Source of the DNA: Candidatus Onthovicinus excrementipullorum
GTDB taxonomy: Bacteria > Bacillota > Clostridia > Oscillospirales > Acutalibacteraceae
Length of the DNA stretch: 64,000 bases
Assembly: GCA_018712345.1 (NCBI GenBank)
Contig: DVHG01000025.1
Location: 1-64,000, forward strand
Direction: 5' to 3'
Under the pieces are notes generated by a model. That model saw only the letters and a program-made list of their open reading frames with translations, was not told the origin of the DNA and did no database searches. Position numbers and translations under genes: made by a program. Shown one piece after another: positions 26,456 to 34,671 of the stretch. Position 1 is the stretch's first letter, and every line of letters begins with the position of its first letter.

Positions 26456-27231
26456 GTCGCTCCCCGCGAGGGGAGCGTGGATTGAAATGATCTGACTGAC
26501 GCGGACGATCAGGGCGTCGCTGTCGCTCCCCGCGAGGGGAGCGTGGATTGAAATCTACGATGCACAGCGCGGCGCTCACTGGTTCGAGGTCGCTCCCCGC
26601 GAGGGGAGCGTGGATTGAAATGCATCTAAAATAAAAAGCGCAAGATTAAAAACAGGTCGCTCCCCGCGAGGGGAGCGTGGATTGAAATATCTGCTTATAC
26701 GCAGCGAAGGTACCGCTTGACAGGTCGCTCCCCGCGAGGGGAGCGTGGATTGAAATGCATACAAAAAAGTCTCAACGTTATAGTCAGCACCGTCGCTCCC
26801 CGCGAGGGGAGCGTGGATTGAAATCGGCGGGTACTGCAGGAGCTCGCCTCCCTGTGCGACGGTCGCTCCCCGCGAGGGGAGCGTGGATTGAAATTTATCG
26901 ATAGACAGGCCCATGGAGTAGCCAGCGGGTCGCTCCCCGCGAGGGGAGCGTGGATTGAAATACGGACCAGAAGGACGTCGGCCGCCGTGGGATCATGTCG
27001 CTCCCCGCGAGGGGAGCGTGGATTGAAATACTGGCAAAGAAGTGCAACTTCCGTCCTTTGCATCGTCGCTCCCCGCGAGGGGAGCGTGGATTGAAATATG
27101 AACTCATTAAACGCCTTCAGGCTGGTCGGCGTCGCTTCCCGCGAGGGGAGCGTGGATTGAAATCGCAACGGTCGTATGTATGTGACCGACAGGGCCCGCG
27201 CCGCTCCCCGTGGGGGAGCGTGGATTGAAAT
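26456..27231 (+). CRISPR. CRISPR array 2, type I-C, 12 repeats
   Basis: Repeats of 33 bp (GTCGCTCCCCGCGAGGGGAG followed by CGTGGATTGAAAT) start at 26456, 26522, 26589, 26656, 26724, 26792, 26862, 26929, 26997, 27065, 27131 and 27200, with 11 spacers of 33-37 bp. They differ from array 1 by a CGCGAG versus CGCAG loop, one base longer. The 11th copy has one substitution (CTTCCC) and the 12th is a 32-bp degenerate form, marking the right side as the old end. The conserved stem and handle suggest both arrays use the same Cas5c. Confidence 0.99.
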
Positions 27232-27341
27232 GACTGTACTGACGGCGGTCAAGACGGCCTGTCCGTACGCCCTCTTGGTCCGGATAACAATTCGCCGGCC
27301 GGCACTGCCGCCTTCGTGTGGACGCGCGATGATGGAATGAG

Positions 27342-27370
27342 TTTAAAAAGGGCCGAATTTGTGGTACAAT
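27342..27370 (+). promoter_or_regulatory. Promoter for DAHP synthase gene
   Basis: TTTAAA (27342-27347), 17 nt, TACAAT (27365-27370) preceded by TGG gives an extended -10 promoter. It leaves an untranslated leader of about 110 nt before the gene, in which I recognised no attenuator or riboswitch. The stretch 27232-27341 holds nothing else that I can name. Confidence 0.6.
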
Positions 27371-27488
27371 AACGTAAAACCGCCGCGTTTTTAAGAGATT
27401 GCGCCCTCACGGGCCCTGCTTTTATTGTAAAATGCATTTGCATAGCTTAAAATCGTTCGGCAACGGATCACTTTAGGAGGACTTTTCT

Positions 27489-28520
27489 ATGGCAATGAAG
27501 ATCAATAAGCAGCTGCCCCTGCCCGCAGAGCTGAAGCGGGAGTATCCGCTGCCGGATGCGCTGGCGCAGATCAAGGCGGAGCGGGATCGTGAGATCCGCG
27601 CGGTGTTCACGGGGCAGTCCGATAAATTTGTGGTCGTGGTGGGGCCCTGCTCCGCCGATAATGAAGATGCCGTGTGTGAATATGTCGGCCGGCTGGCCGC
27701 GGTAAATGAAAAGGTGTCGGACAGGCTGATTCTGATCCCGCGAATTTATACCAATAAGCCGCGCACCACCGGCGAGGGGTACAAGGGCATGCTCCACCAG
27801 CCGGAGCCGGACAAGGCGCCCGATCTGCTGGGCGGCATTATCGCCATCCGGAAGATGCACATCCGCGCAATTTCAGAGACGGGGCTGACGGCGGCGGATG
27901 AAATGCTCTACCCGGAGAACCGCAGCTATCTGGATGACCTCTTATCCTATGAGGCGATCGGCGCGCGCTCTGTGGAAAATCAGCAGCACCGTCTGACTGC
28001 CAGCGGCATGGACATCCCCGTGGGCATGAAAAATCCCACCAGCGGGGATCTGTCCGTCATGCTCAACTCCATAACGGCGGCGCAGCATGCACATAACTTT
28101 ATTTACCGGGGCTGCGACGTCACTACGGACGGGAATCCGCTCGCCCATGCGATCCTGCGGGGCGGCGTGGATAAATATGGCACCACCATCCCGAACTACC
28201 ATTATGAGGATATGGCCCGCCTGCTGGAGATGTACCGCAAGCTGGATTTGAAAAATCCCGCCGTGATCGTCGATGCCAATCATTCCAACTCCAACAAGCA
28301 GTTTAAGGAGCAGATACGCATCGTACGCGAGGTGCTGCACAGCCGCCGGTATAATCAGGAACTGAAAGGCCTTGTAAAAGGCGTCATGATTGAAAGCTAT
28401 CTGGAGGAGGGGTGCCAGAAGATCGGCGCGGAGCGGGTCTATGGCAAGTCGATCACAGATCCCTGCCTGGGCTGGGAGGATACAGAGCGCCTGATTTATC
28501 AGATTGCGGAGAGCTGCTGA
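27489..28520 (+). CDS. aroF: 3-deoxy-7-phosphoheptulonate (DAHP) synthase, AroG/F type
   Basis: This 343-residue class I-alpha DAHP synthase condenses phosphoenolpyruvate and erythrose-4-phosphate, the first step of the shikimate pathway. Signatures include VVVGPCSADN (metal Cys), RIYTNKPRTTGEGYKGML, GARSVENQQHRLTASGMDIP, VGMKNPTSGDL, IVDANHSNSNKQF (metal His) and IESYLEEG. The start ATG has AGGAGG upstream; a second in-frame ATG lies two codons on. The length fits the feedback-regulated E. coli-like subtype rather than the shorter Bacillus AroA type. The allosteric ligand cannot be told from sequence alone. It is flanked by array 2 and by palindromic repeats, with no other aromatic genes nearby. 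Confidence 0.95.
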   Translation: MAMKINKQLPLPAELKREYPLPDALAQIKAERDREIRAVFTGQSDKFVVVVGPCSADNEDAVCEYVGRLAAVNEKVSDRLILIPRIYTNKPRTTGEGYKGMLHQPEPDKAPDLLGGIIAIRKMHIRAISETGLTAADEMLYPENRSYLDDLLSYEAIGARSVENQQHRLTASGMDIPVGMKNPTSGDLSVMLNSITAAQHAHNFIYRGCDVTTDGNPLAHAILRGGVDKYGTTIPNYHYEDMARLLEMYRKLDLKNPAVIVDANHSNSNKQFKEQIRIVREVLHSRRYNQELKGLVKGVMIESYLEEGCQKIGAERVYGKSITDPCLGWEDTERLIYQIAESC

Positions 28521-28527
28521 CCGGCAG

Positions 28528-28731
28528 CTTCCCCTTGAGGGCGATTCCCCTGTTAGGGGAAATGCCCGCGGAGCGGACAAAAGGGTCCCGCCTGCGGAGC
28601 AGGAGCTGTCGCCGTAAGGCGACTGATGAGGTGGAAAAGCTTCCGTCCCGCACTCAGCCAGCGCAAAACGCACTATGCCACCTCATCCGTCTCGGCCTGT
28701 GGCCTCGCCACCTTCCCCTCGAGGGGAAGGC
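28528..28731 (+). repeat. Composite intergenic palindromic repeat (family A with B insert), copy 1
   Basis: The ends are CTTCCCCTTGAGGG... and ...CCTTCCCCTCGAGGGGAAGGC. The inner core has GCTGTCGCCGTAAGGCGACTGATGAGGTGG and a matching CCACCTCATCCGTC arm, so the unit folds into a long hairpin. Closely related copies lie at 35012-35155 and 35669-35813. This copy also holds the B segment (TTCCCCTGTTAGGGGAAATG...) also found at 34909-34979. Short, palindromic and non-coding, it resembles a MITE/REP-type element. Confidence 0.85.
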
Positions 28732-28755
28732 TTTGAATGGCCTGTGCTGACCATC

Positions 28756-28940
28756 CCGGCTCCCCTGTGTAAGGGGAGCTGGATTGGCCGTAGGCCAAGA
28801 CTGAGGGGTTGTCGGCTAAATCCGCCTGTTTTTCGCGAATCAAGTCCCACAACAATCCTACCACCGCCGTACGGCGGTCCCCCTCCCTTTACACAAGGGA
28901 GGCTTTGGCTGTACAAACTTCCGCGCCGTACCTTTTGGCT
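28756..28940 (+). repeat. Intergenic palindromic repeat family C, copy 1
   Basis: About 185 bp starts CCGGCTCCCCTGTGTAAGGG, contains CTGAGGGGTTGTCGGCTAAAT and CCGCCGTACGGCGG, and ends with TTTACACAAGGGAGGCTTTG and a GCCGTACCTTTTGGCT tail. A second copy, near-identical over most of its length, lies at 34672-34853. The GTGTAAGGGGAG and CTCCCTTTACAC ends are imperfect terminal inverted repeats. The remaining sequence to 29207 shows no supportable gene. Confidence 0.8.
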
Positions 28941-29207
28941 TCTCCTCCAAGCGGAAAGCCCTAAATCCCCTTCCCGATCCCTTGCTCCATGGGAGAGGGC
29001 CGGCCATGCACAATTCTTCTTTTTTGCCCCTTAAAAAGGGGCTGTTTTTCTGCAAGCTGACGGGCGGCATAGGCCGCTCGTTTTTTATTGGCAAATTTGC
29101 CGGCATAAGCGCCCGCACGGGTGGCCGGCGCGCCGCTTTTAACCGGCGGGGGTTCCGCATGCCCGGAGCCTCGGCCAATTTCCGCACAATCGGCAGAGCG
29201 CATAGAA

Positions 29208-29251
29208 AGGACCCGGCAGTAGACAGCAGTCTGCTGCCGGGTCCTTTTGGA
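29208..29251. terminator. Bidirectional terminator
   Basis: AAAGGACCCGGCAG pairs with CTGCCGGGTCCTTTT around a short loop, giving a long GC-rich stem flanked by A- and T-runs. It would end the minus-strand LytTR gene, which stops at 29275, and any rightward transcript. Confidence 0.85.
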
Positions 29252-29274
29252 TAGGAGGAAAATGTCCTGTTAAA

Positions 29275-30003
29275 TCACCGCGCGTTCTTGGAGTATTCCA
29301 GAAATGCGGCTTTAAATGCGCTGTACTTGCGCTGGGACATGTAAATATTCTCCATGGTGCCGTCCCCCAGCCGCACGGTCACCTCCGATTTATCGAAGTG
29401 GACCACGTGCTCCAGATTGACCAGATAACTGGTGTGGGAGTAGACGAAGCGCTGCTGCTCCGCGAGGTTTTCATACCACTGCGCGAGGGATTCCTCACAC
29501 AGGAAGTCATTGTGCACCGTGCGCACGCGGGTCTTGCGGTTGGCCGTGGTGATGTACACGATCTCCTCTGTCGGGATGCGGATGGTATGGTGGTCGGAGG
29601 TGGCGATCACGGTGTGGTGCTGGCTGTAGTATTCCCGCAGCGCATAGTCCAGATTTTTGGCCACACGCGCCTGCTTGGGCGGCTTGGAAAGGTAGCCCAG
29701 CACGCCGATTTTAATCGCGTCGTCCAGTTGCTGGTCGGTGTCCGCCACCAGGATGGGGAGGAGGCTGGGGTTCGCCTGCTTCATTTTGGCCAGCAGCTCC
29801 GTGCCGCAGATCCCCTGCGTGTCCATATCCACAAAGGCGATATGAAACCGCTTTATACAACTAAAATCGCCGTGTGTGTCGAATATAATCTTGATATCAT
29901 ATTTTGTGCCGTTATTACAGAAAAAGCGTTCAGTGTATGCCGTCAAAAGCCCGGCCGTGTTCCGATCATCGCTGTAGATTAAAATATGTACCAAAGTAAC
30001 CAT
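29275..30003 (-). CDS. LytTR-family response regulator
   Basis: The protein of about 242 residues has an N-terminal receiver and a C-terminal LytTR DNA-binding domain, the AgrA/VirR class that often controls surface, exported or quorum-linked genes. Receiver residues are visible: the YSDD acidic pair, the phospho-acceptor Asp in FVDMDTQG, VADT and YLSKPP (Lys). The LytTR part carries IRIPTEEIVYITTANRKTRV, FLCEESLAQW, FVYSHTSYLVNLEHVVHF and MSQRKYSAFKAAFLEY. The start is unclear. ATG 30003 has GGGGG only 1 nt away; TTG 29994 has that same SD at 8 nt and may be the true start; ATG 30036 lacks an SD. No histidine kinase partner is adjacent. Confidence 0.88.
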   Translation of the reverse strand: MVTLVHILIYSDDRNTAGLLTAYTERFFCNNGTKYDIKIIFDTHGDFSCIKRFHIAFVDMDTQGICGTELLAKMKQANPSLLPILVADTDQQLDDAIKIGVLGYLSKPPKQARVAKNLDYALREYYSQHHTVIATSDHHTIRIPTEEIVYITTANRKTRVRTVHNDFLCEESLAQWYENLAEQQRFVYSHTSYLVNLEHVVHFDKSEVTVRLGDGTMENIYMSQRKYSAFKAAFLEYSKNAR

Positions 30004-30323
30004 ACCCCCAAATATATGGCAAATCCCTTTAAACATATATACCAGTTTGGAGCCAAAATGTGACTAAAAATTAGATTCAATTTCGATTTTCGGCAAAATT
30101 GATAGATTTCCGCCCAAATTATTGACAAGCATCCGCGCGCCGCAGCTGCGGCTTTTGAAGTGGTTAAAATTAATAGTATGGTGATTTTGCAATAAACACA
30201 CCCCGCCCCGGAGGGCGAATTGACCAATAATTTTGCCAAAATTACCAGAAAATGACATTCAAACATCACTTTTGCGGAAAATCGCATCGTTTTGGTAAAA
30301 AATAACAAAAACAGATTTGATTG

Positions 30324-30332
30324 TGGTATAAT
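30324..30332 (+). promoter_or_regulatory. Extended -10 promoter
   Basis: TGGTATAAT (TGN plus a perfect TATAAT at 30327-30332) lies in AT-rich DNA upstream of a strongly folded region. The expected transcription start is about 30339. It could drive a small RNA, or a 455-nt leader into the secreted phosphoesterase gene. Between 30037 and 30320 only AT-rich sequence, probably holding the divergent LytTR promoter, is seen. Confidence 0.6.
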
Positions 30333-30346
30333 TCCATCATACAGCA

Positions 30347-30462
30347 CAATCAGCGGTGGAGGATTGCGGGGATGTCGCAGTACGGGGCCGGGCGGACTTC
30401 ACAGGCCCCCTGCGGTGCTCAGCGGATTCCCGCCCCGGTGGGTCGGTTTGGCCCGCTGATTG
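30347..30462 (+). ncRNA. Candidate structured RNA or leader element
   Basis: Four nested helices are visible by eye. CAATCAGCGG (30347-30356) pairs with CCGCTGATTG (30453-30462). GCGGGGAT (30366-30373) pairs with ATTCCCGC (30426-30433), with one G-U. CGCAG (30376-30380) pairs with CTGCG (30410-30414). GGGGCC (30384-30389) pairs with GGCCCC (30404-30409). The element begins about 8 nt after the predicted transcription start. The long hairpin with internal bulges recalls 6S-like RNA, but no family signature is certain and a 5' regulatory leader is equally possible. The 330 bp from there to 30796 contains no gene I can support. Confidence 0.45.
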
Positions 30463-30796
30463 CTCCGCAGCCGTCAGAGCGATATTTTTCGGCACACGGA
30501 GATCATAACATTCCATCCTGCTTGTGTGTTTTCTCATCTGGTGGGGACGTCCGCCGGCGCGAAGCTGCCGCGGCGGGAACCGTTGCAGATCTCGCCGGCT
30601 GAGATTCATAATCAACATCCTGATTTTACACAGTGAAATTGGGGGGGGAGAAGGGATTGTTGCCAATGCAGTAAAAAGGGTAGATAAAATTCCTCCCCGG
30701 TCGGAGACCGGAACCACTGCTTCTCCCGGTGGAGAGGCGCAAAACAAAAACTGGCAGATATTTCTGCTGAAAAAAATTTATAAGGAGGTATATTAA

Positions 30797-32674
30797 ATGA
30801 AAAAAAATTTGAAAAAACTTACGTCAGTGGTCCTTGCGGCCGGCATGCTCACCAGCGTGGCGGCGGTTGGACTGAGTGCTGCGGCAGCAGAGGCCGGCGT
30901 GCTGAAAGTCGCGTCGATCTCGGACATCCAGTACTCATCGGCGCACACGGATTCCAGCTATGTCGATGGCGATCTGCTCATCGGGCAGAGCGCGGCAATG
31001 CTGGATGCGGCGATTGAGAGCATCAGCGCGAGCGATGCGGACATCGTCGTTGTCACCGGCGACCTGACGGCCGACGGTACACAGGCTTCCCACAATTACG
31101 TGGCGGGCCAGCTCGCCGAGCTGGAGACGGCTGGCAAGCAGGTCTATGTTATCCCCGGTGATAAGGACGTTTCTGAGAGCGGCGTCAACACCGGTGCCAT
31201 CACCAAGGCGCAGTTTGCCACCACGTATGCCGACTTTGGCTACACGGAGGCGGGCGCCAACAAATCCGGTGCTTCTTACATGGTAGCACCCAAGGCAGGC
31301 TTTAACCTGATCATGCTTGACACCGTCGCAGCCGACGGCATGGGCGCAGTTCCCGCAGCGGATCTCACCTGGGCAACGGCGGCGGCACAGGCGGCCTCCG
31401 GCGTCACGGTGGCGGCCTCCCACTTCCCGAGTGTCTCCCGCGGCAGCGTGGACCGCACACTCGTCGGCCTCATTTACACCATCGCCGGCCTGAAGGACGC
31501 GAATGGCGACGTCATCTACACGGGCAACGTGGAGAATGAAATCGCGGCGCTCAATAATACGTCCCTCAAGATCGCCGACAGGACCTGCTTCTACTATGCA
31601 GATATGGAGCAGCTCTATGCGGCGGGCGTGGTGAACATCTTCACCGGCCACAGCCTCATGAACAGCGTCATCACAGAGACCACGCTGCCTGAGGGCGCTG
31701 AGGAAGCAGTCCCCACCTGGACGGATTACGGCACAGGTGCACTCGTCTCCTCCGGAGCGGCCGTGCGCTACACCACCATTGACAGCACCGGCGCTTCCAC
31801 CGGCACGCAGGTCACCAACCTCGGCGGTCAGACCCTGCAGGATGCGGCACTCGCCGCCATCGAGGGCAACATGAACGCCTTCATGGCGGACACCGTCGCC
31901 CGCATCAAGGTCGTCCTGGGCCGCCTGTTCCCCATCGTGCAGAACGTCGGCTACGGCTTTGTTGAGACGATCGATCTCAGTGGATTGGCCGGCCTTGTGG
32001 AAGGCGATATTAAAACCGGTGTCAGGACTCTGATCGACGATGTACTTGCTGTTTTGGGCAACCTGAGCAGCTATGCTATCACGGATGCGTTCTCCGATGT
32101 CATTGATGATGTCGTGGCGGGTCTGCGCGCGACAGTCGTCGGCGATAATGAGGGCAACACCGCCACCGTCGATGAGGTCATCGCCGGCATCATCGCCCAG
32201 CAGCGCCTGGACAATACGCAGGTCAGCCCGCTGCTGCAGGACCTTGTCGCGGAGCTCAAGTCCGACTCCGAGACCAAGCCCCTCACCGAGGCCGTCATCG
32301 ATGACTTCGCCTCCAAGGTGGACGCGGACGGTTTCTACACCATGATGCAGACGATTCTGGATAAGAACCTCACGATCAAGGTTTTAGGAGGCCTTCTTTC
32401 AGCCTCCAATTCCCTCAGAAGCATGCTGGCAGGTCCTGTCAGTTTCATGGGAACCACGGTGGATCTTTGGTCAATGATCGACGGGATGGTCACCACCAAC
32501 CCGGACGGCACCCCGGTGCCCCCGGAGTACAAGCCGAGCGCGCTGTACAAGCCGCTGGTTGAGGCCCTGATTCTCCAGCCCACCAGCGCGGCGGCGCTGA
32601 AGACGGCCATTGCCGACAATTCCGGCGCTATCGTTAACCTGCTGCTCGTCTGGGGCATCCAGTACGCGATCTAA
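30797..32674 (+). CDS. Secreted calcineurin-like metallophosphoesterase, divergent
   Basis: This 625-residue exported protein has a clear signal peptide (KKNLKKLTSVVLAAG, cleavage near residues 29-31). It is followed by a calcineurin-like fold: VASISDIQYS (residues 40-47), VVVTGDLTADG, VYVIPGDKDV, VAASHFPSVSRG and NIFTGHSLMNS. The usual metal ligands are altered: DxH is D-I-Q, GNHD is GDKD and GHxH is GHSL. Catalysis is therefore doubtful or uses a changed metal site. The C-terminal 280 residues are predicted helical with no known domain and no sortase motif. The SD AGGAGG gives a firm start. It is followed by another secreted protein and may be a surface or envelope factor. Confidence 0.75.
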   Translation: MKKNLKKLTSVVLAAGMLTSVAAVGLSAAAAEAGVLKVASISDIQYSSAHTDSSYVDGDLLIGQSAAMLDAAIESISASDADIVVVTGDLTADGTQASHNYVAGQLAELETAGKQVYVIPGDKDVSESGVNTGAITKAQFATTYADFGYTEAGANKSGASYMVAPKAGFNLIMLDTVAADGMGAVPAADLTWATAAAQAASGVTVAASHFPSVSRGSVDRTLVGLIYTIAGLKDANGDVIYTGNVENEIAALNNTSLKIADRTCFYYADMEQLYAAGVVNIFTGHSLMNSVITETTLPEGAEEAVPTWTDYGTGALVSSGAAVRYTTIDSTGASTGTQVTNLGGQTLQDAALAAIEGNMNAFMADTVARIKVVLGRLFPIVQNVGYGFVETIDLSGLAGLVEGDIKTGVRTLIDDVLAVLGNLSSYAITDAFSDVIDDVVAGLRATVVGDNEGNTATVDEVIAGIIAQQRLDNTQVSPLLQDLVAELKSDSETKPLTEAVIDDFASKVDADGFYTMMQTILDKNLTIKVLGGLLSASNSLRSMLAGPVSFMGTTVDLWSMIDGMVTTNPDGTPVPPEYKPSALYKPLVEALILQPTSAAALKTAIADNSGAIVNLLLVWGIQYAI

Positions 32675-32694
32675 AATCTCAGCAGTTGAGGGGT

Positions 32695-32730
32695 GTGCCG
32701 CGGGACGCAATCCCGCGGCGCACTTCCTCT
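32695..32730 (+). terminator. Terminator after phosphoesterase gene
   Basis: A GC-rich hairpin (GTGCCGCGGGA against TCCCGCGGCGCAC) followed by TTCCTCTT lies just after the stop. The T tract is interrupted, so efficiency is uncertain. Confidence 0.6.
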
Positions 32731-32749
32731 TAACCATCTCGAAAAAAAC

Positions 32750-32787
32750 AGAATTCACGGTTTTTGGGCCTAAAAACCGTGAATTCT
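32750..32787. repeat. Perfect 16-bp inverted repeat
   Basis: AGAATTCACGGTTTTT and AAAAACCGTGAATTCT flank a 6-nt loop. On the minus strand the stem is followed by a T-run (complement of 32742-32748), so it could terminate leftward transcription. No leftward gene lies to its right, so the purpose is unclear. Confidence 0.7.
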
Positions 32788-32852
32788 ATCAATAAATAGT
32801 ACAAAATGCGAAAAGTTTTTTAAAAATTTTTAGTAATTTACCACAGAGCATA

Positions 32853-32881
32853 TTGACAATGAATTTTTCGTATGTTAGATT
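32853..32881 (+). promoter_or_regulatory. Promoter for secreted protein gene
   Basis: TTGACA (32853-32858) with TAGATT 17 nt on (32876-32881) lies upstream of the next gene. A start of transcription near 32888 would exclude the longer ORF beginning at 32872 and supports the TTG start at 32947. Confidence 0.55.
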
Positions 32882-32946
32882 TGAACCATTCGGAAGGAGG
32901 GGCCCCTCTGTATTTCCGGAAAAATGAAAAAGGAGATGACATTATT

Positions 32947-34497
32947 TTGAAAAAAAGAGGAAAACGGATCCTCGGGGGCGTACTGGCCGCGGTGATGGCC
33001 GCGTCCATGGGGGCCTCCGCGTTTGCGGCCTCGGCCGCGGAGACGCAGGCGGATACCTCTCTGCCGCAGGGCGTCACGCAGGACCTCGTGGACCAGGCCG
33101 TCACCAATATGGACAAGAATATTGTCTCCATCCTGAGCATGGTCGGGCTGGATTGGAATACCGTTGTCAGCAATAAGACGGTCGGCGAGTTCATCGGCAC
33201 GGTCAACACACTTTTGACTTCAATTGATACAAGCGGAATAGGTGGCGGAATAGGTATTGATCTTAAACTGAATACCAGGGAGCTCTGGGCCGCATTTGAC
33301 CGCCTGCCGGAGAACCCCTTTGATGAATATTTTGATCTGGATGTCTCAGAAATTCCGCTCACGGAGCTGGATTACGGCGTGGCAGACGGGGATGTGGACG
33401 CGTTTGTCGCGGCAATTAAGGATATCTTTAAGTCTAATTTAGTCGTTCTGATTACTGCATTGGGTGTTGCAGGCGCGGATGCAACGGGCGGCGCGGCGCC
33501 TACGGAGCCGACACAGGGTGCGCTCAGCATGATGCTGGGTGTTTCTCTGCCGGAGCCGCTCCATCGCTTTGCGCTTTATCCGATCTTTGAGGATCTCGGT
33601 CTGGAGGCCCTCACGCCGGATGAGGCCTCTGCAGCTTATCTTGAGATGATCATGAGTGGGCAGACCGGAACGGATGATAACGTATTGCAAAAAGCATACG
33701 ATGCGGCGGTTCAGGCTAAGGCGGACGGCAGTGCGAATCTGGAAGACTTGAAAGCGAAATATCTGGAGATGGCAGCGAGTAACGTTTCAATGTTCGGTCA
33801 AATGCTGGATATCTTTTACGGTCCCATCTTCGATCTGGTCGGTCAGGTGCTTGATGCGCCGCTGACCTCAATTGTCAATCTCCTTCCCAAGCTGGATGCC
33901 ATGATCCAGTCCGGTGAGTACGGCTGGCTGTTTGATCTGCTCGGGAACTTCCTGCCGGATATGTTCCCGGCGGATGCCGCTCCGGCCAATCTGGTAGAGC
34001 TGGTCAACGGCGTGCTTGCAAACGTGCAGGTCAATGGCGCCGCCCTCGGCCTGACCCTCCCGGCGTTCGATTTCGCCGCGCTTGATGAGATGAGCATGGC
34101 GGACCGCACCGTGGCCACGGTCAATTACCTGACGGATACCATCACCACGGAGGAGAACCTCGCGGCCATTACCGCGCTGATCCCGGCGGCGGGCGCCATC
34201 CTCGGCGGCCTGGATGCCGATACCCTCGGGTATGTGGTCATCAACTTCCTCGCCACCGGCAACCTCGCCTTCCCGGGTGGGGACCCCGGCACGGGTGACC
34301 CGACGGATCCGACCGACCCGACCGACCCCGGTACGCAGGACCCGACCAATCCGGGCACGCAGGATCCCACCGATCCCGGAAGGGAGCCCAGCACCACGGA
34401 TCCGGTTGATACGGGCGATGCCGCACTCAGCGCGGTCGTGTTCGCAGCAGCAGCGGCAGCAGCCGGTGTTATCGCTCTCTCCAGAAGGAAGAAATAA
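32947..34497 (+). CDS. Secreted, C-terminally anchored protein of unknown function
   Basis: The 516-residue product starts at TTG 32947, preceded by AAAGGAG. It has a basic signal peptide (KKRGKRILGGVLAAVMAASMG, A-x-A site near residue 30). The central 400 residues are Leu/Ala/Asp-rich and probably helical, and I recognise no domain. A Pro-Thr-Asp linker with repeated DPTDP/DPGTQ units (about residues 440-490) follows. The C-terminus is DPVDTGD, a hydrophobic stretch and SRRKK. This last arrangement resembles a cell-wall sorting or membrane-anchor signal in which TGD replaces LPxTG. Wall or membrane attachment is inferred. A longer reading from 32872 is rejected because it would precede the likely promoter start. 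Confidence 0.75.
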   Translation: MKKRGKRILGGVLAAVMAASMGASAFAASAAETQADTSLPQGVTQDLVDQAVTNMDKNIVSILSMVGLDWNTVVSNKTVGEFIGTVNTLLTSIDTSGIGGGIGIDLKLNTRELWAAFDRLPENPFDEYFDLDVSEIPLTELDYGVADGDVDAFVAAIKDIFKSNLVVLITALGVAGADATGGAAPTEPTQGALSMMLGVSLPEPLHRFALYPIFEDLGLEALTPDEASAAYLEMIMSGQTGTDDNVLQKAYDAAVQAKADGSANLEDLKAKYLEMAASNVSMFGQMLDIFYGPIFDLVGQVLDAPLTSIVNLLPKLDAMIQSGEYGWLFDLLGNFLPDMFPADAAPANLVELVNGVLANVQVNGAALGLTLPAFDFAALDEMSMADRTVATVNYLTDTITTEENLAAITALIPAAGAILGGLDADTLGYVVINFLATGNLAFPGGDPGTGDPTDPTDPTDPGTQDPTNPGTQDPTDPGREPSTTDPVDTGDAALSAVVFAAAAAAAGVIALSRRKK

Positions 34498-34537
34498 ATC
34501 CACCTTCTTTCTTCTTTAGAGTTTTTAACCCCAAGGG

Positions 34538-34569
34538 AACAGGGGGCCTTGCAAAAGGCCCCCTGTTTT
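34538..34569 (+). terminator. Rho-independent terminator
   Basis: AACAGGGGGCCTT pairs with AAGGCCCCCTGTT and ends in TTTTC. It is a strong stem directly downstream of the secreted protein gene. Confidence 0.85.
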
Positions 34570-34671
34570 CTGCGTGTATGATGCGATGGGGAGGGAAAAT
34601 TGGTATCCCGTAGGGACCACCGCCCCCCGGCGTTACGTGGCTTGCGGGGGAGGGGAGAGGCTTGAATGGCC

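Noticed and set aside
26277-27252. ORFs across the second repeat block
   Set aside because: Same artefact of CRISPR repeats; the DNA is a clear array.
28982-29254. ORF of about 90 codons on + strand in the intergenic region
   Set aside because: No SD, no recognisable domain, low-complexity composition, and it runs through a terminator stem.
30347-30490. Direct call as 6S RNA
   Set aside because: The long bulged hairpin is similar in outline, but no conserved 6S sequence or closing-stem position could be confirmed by eye. It is kept as a generic structured RNA.
30337-30747. ORFs on both strands in the gap before the secreted phosphoesterase
   Set aside because: Residue composition is unlike the neighbours, there are no SDs, and the region is explained better by a folded RNA.
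30640-30750. Possible cobalamin or c-di-GMP riboswitch upstream of the phosphoesterase gene
   Set aside because: A CGGTCGGAGACCGG...GGTGGAGAGGCGC stretch looked suggestive, but the conserved core of neither class could be placed.
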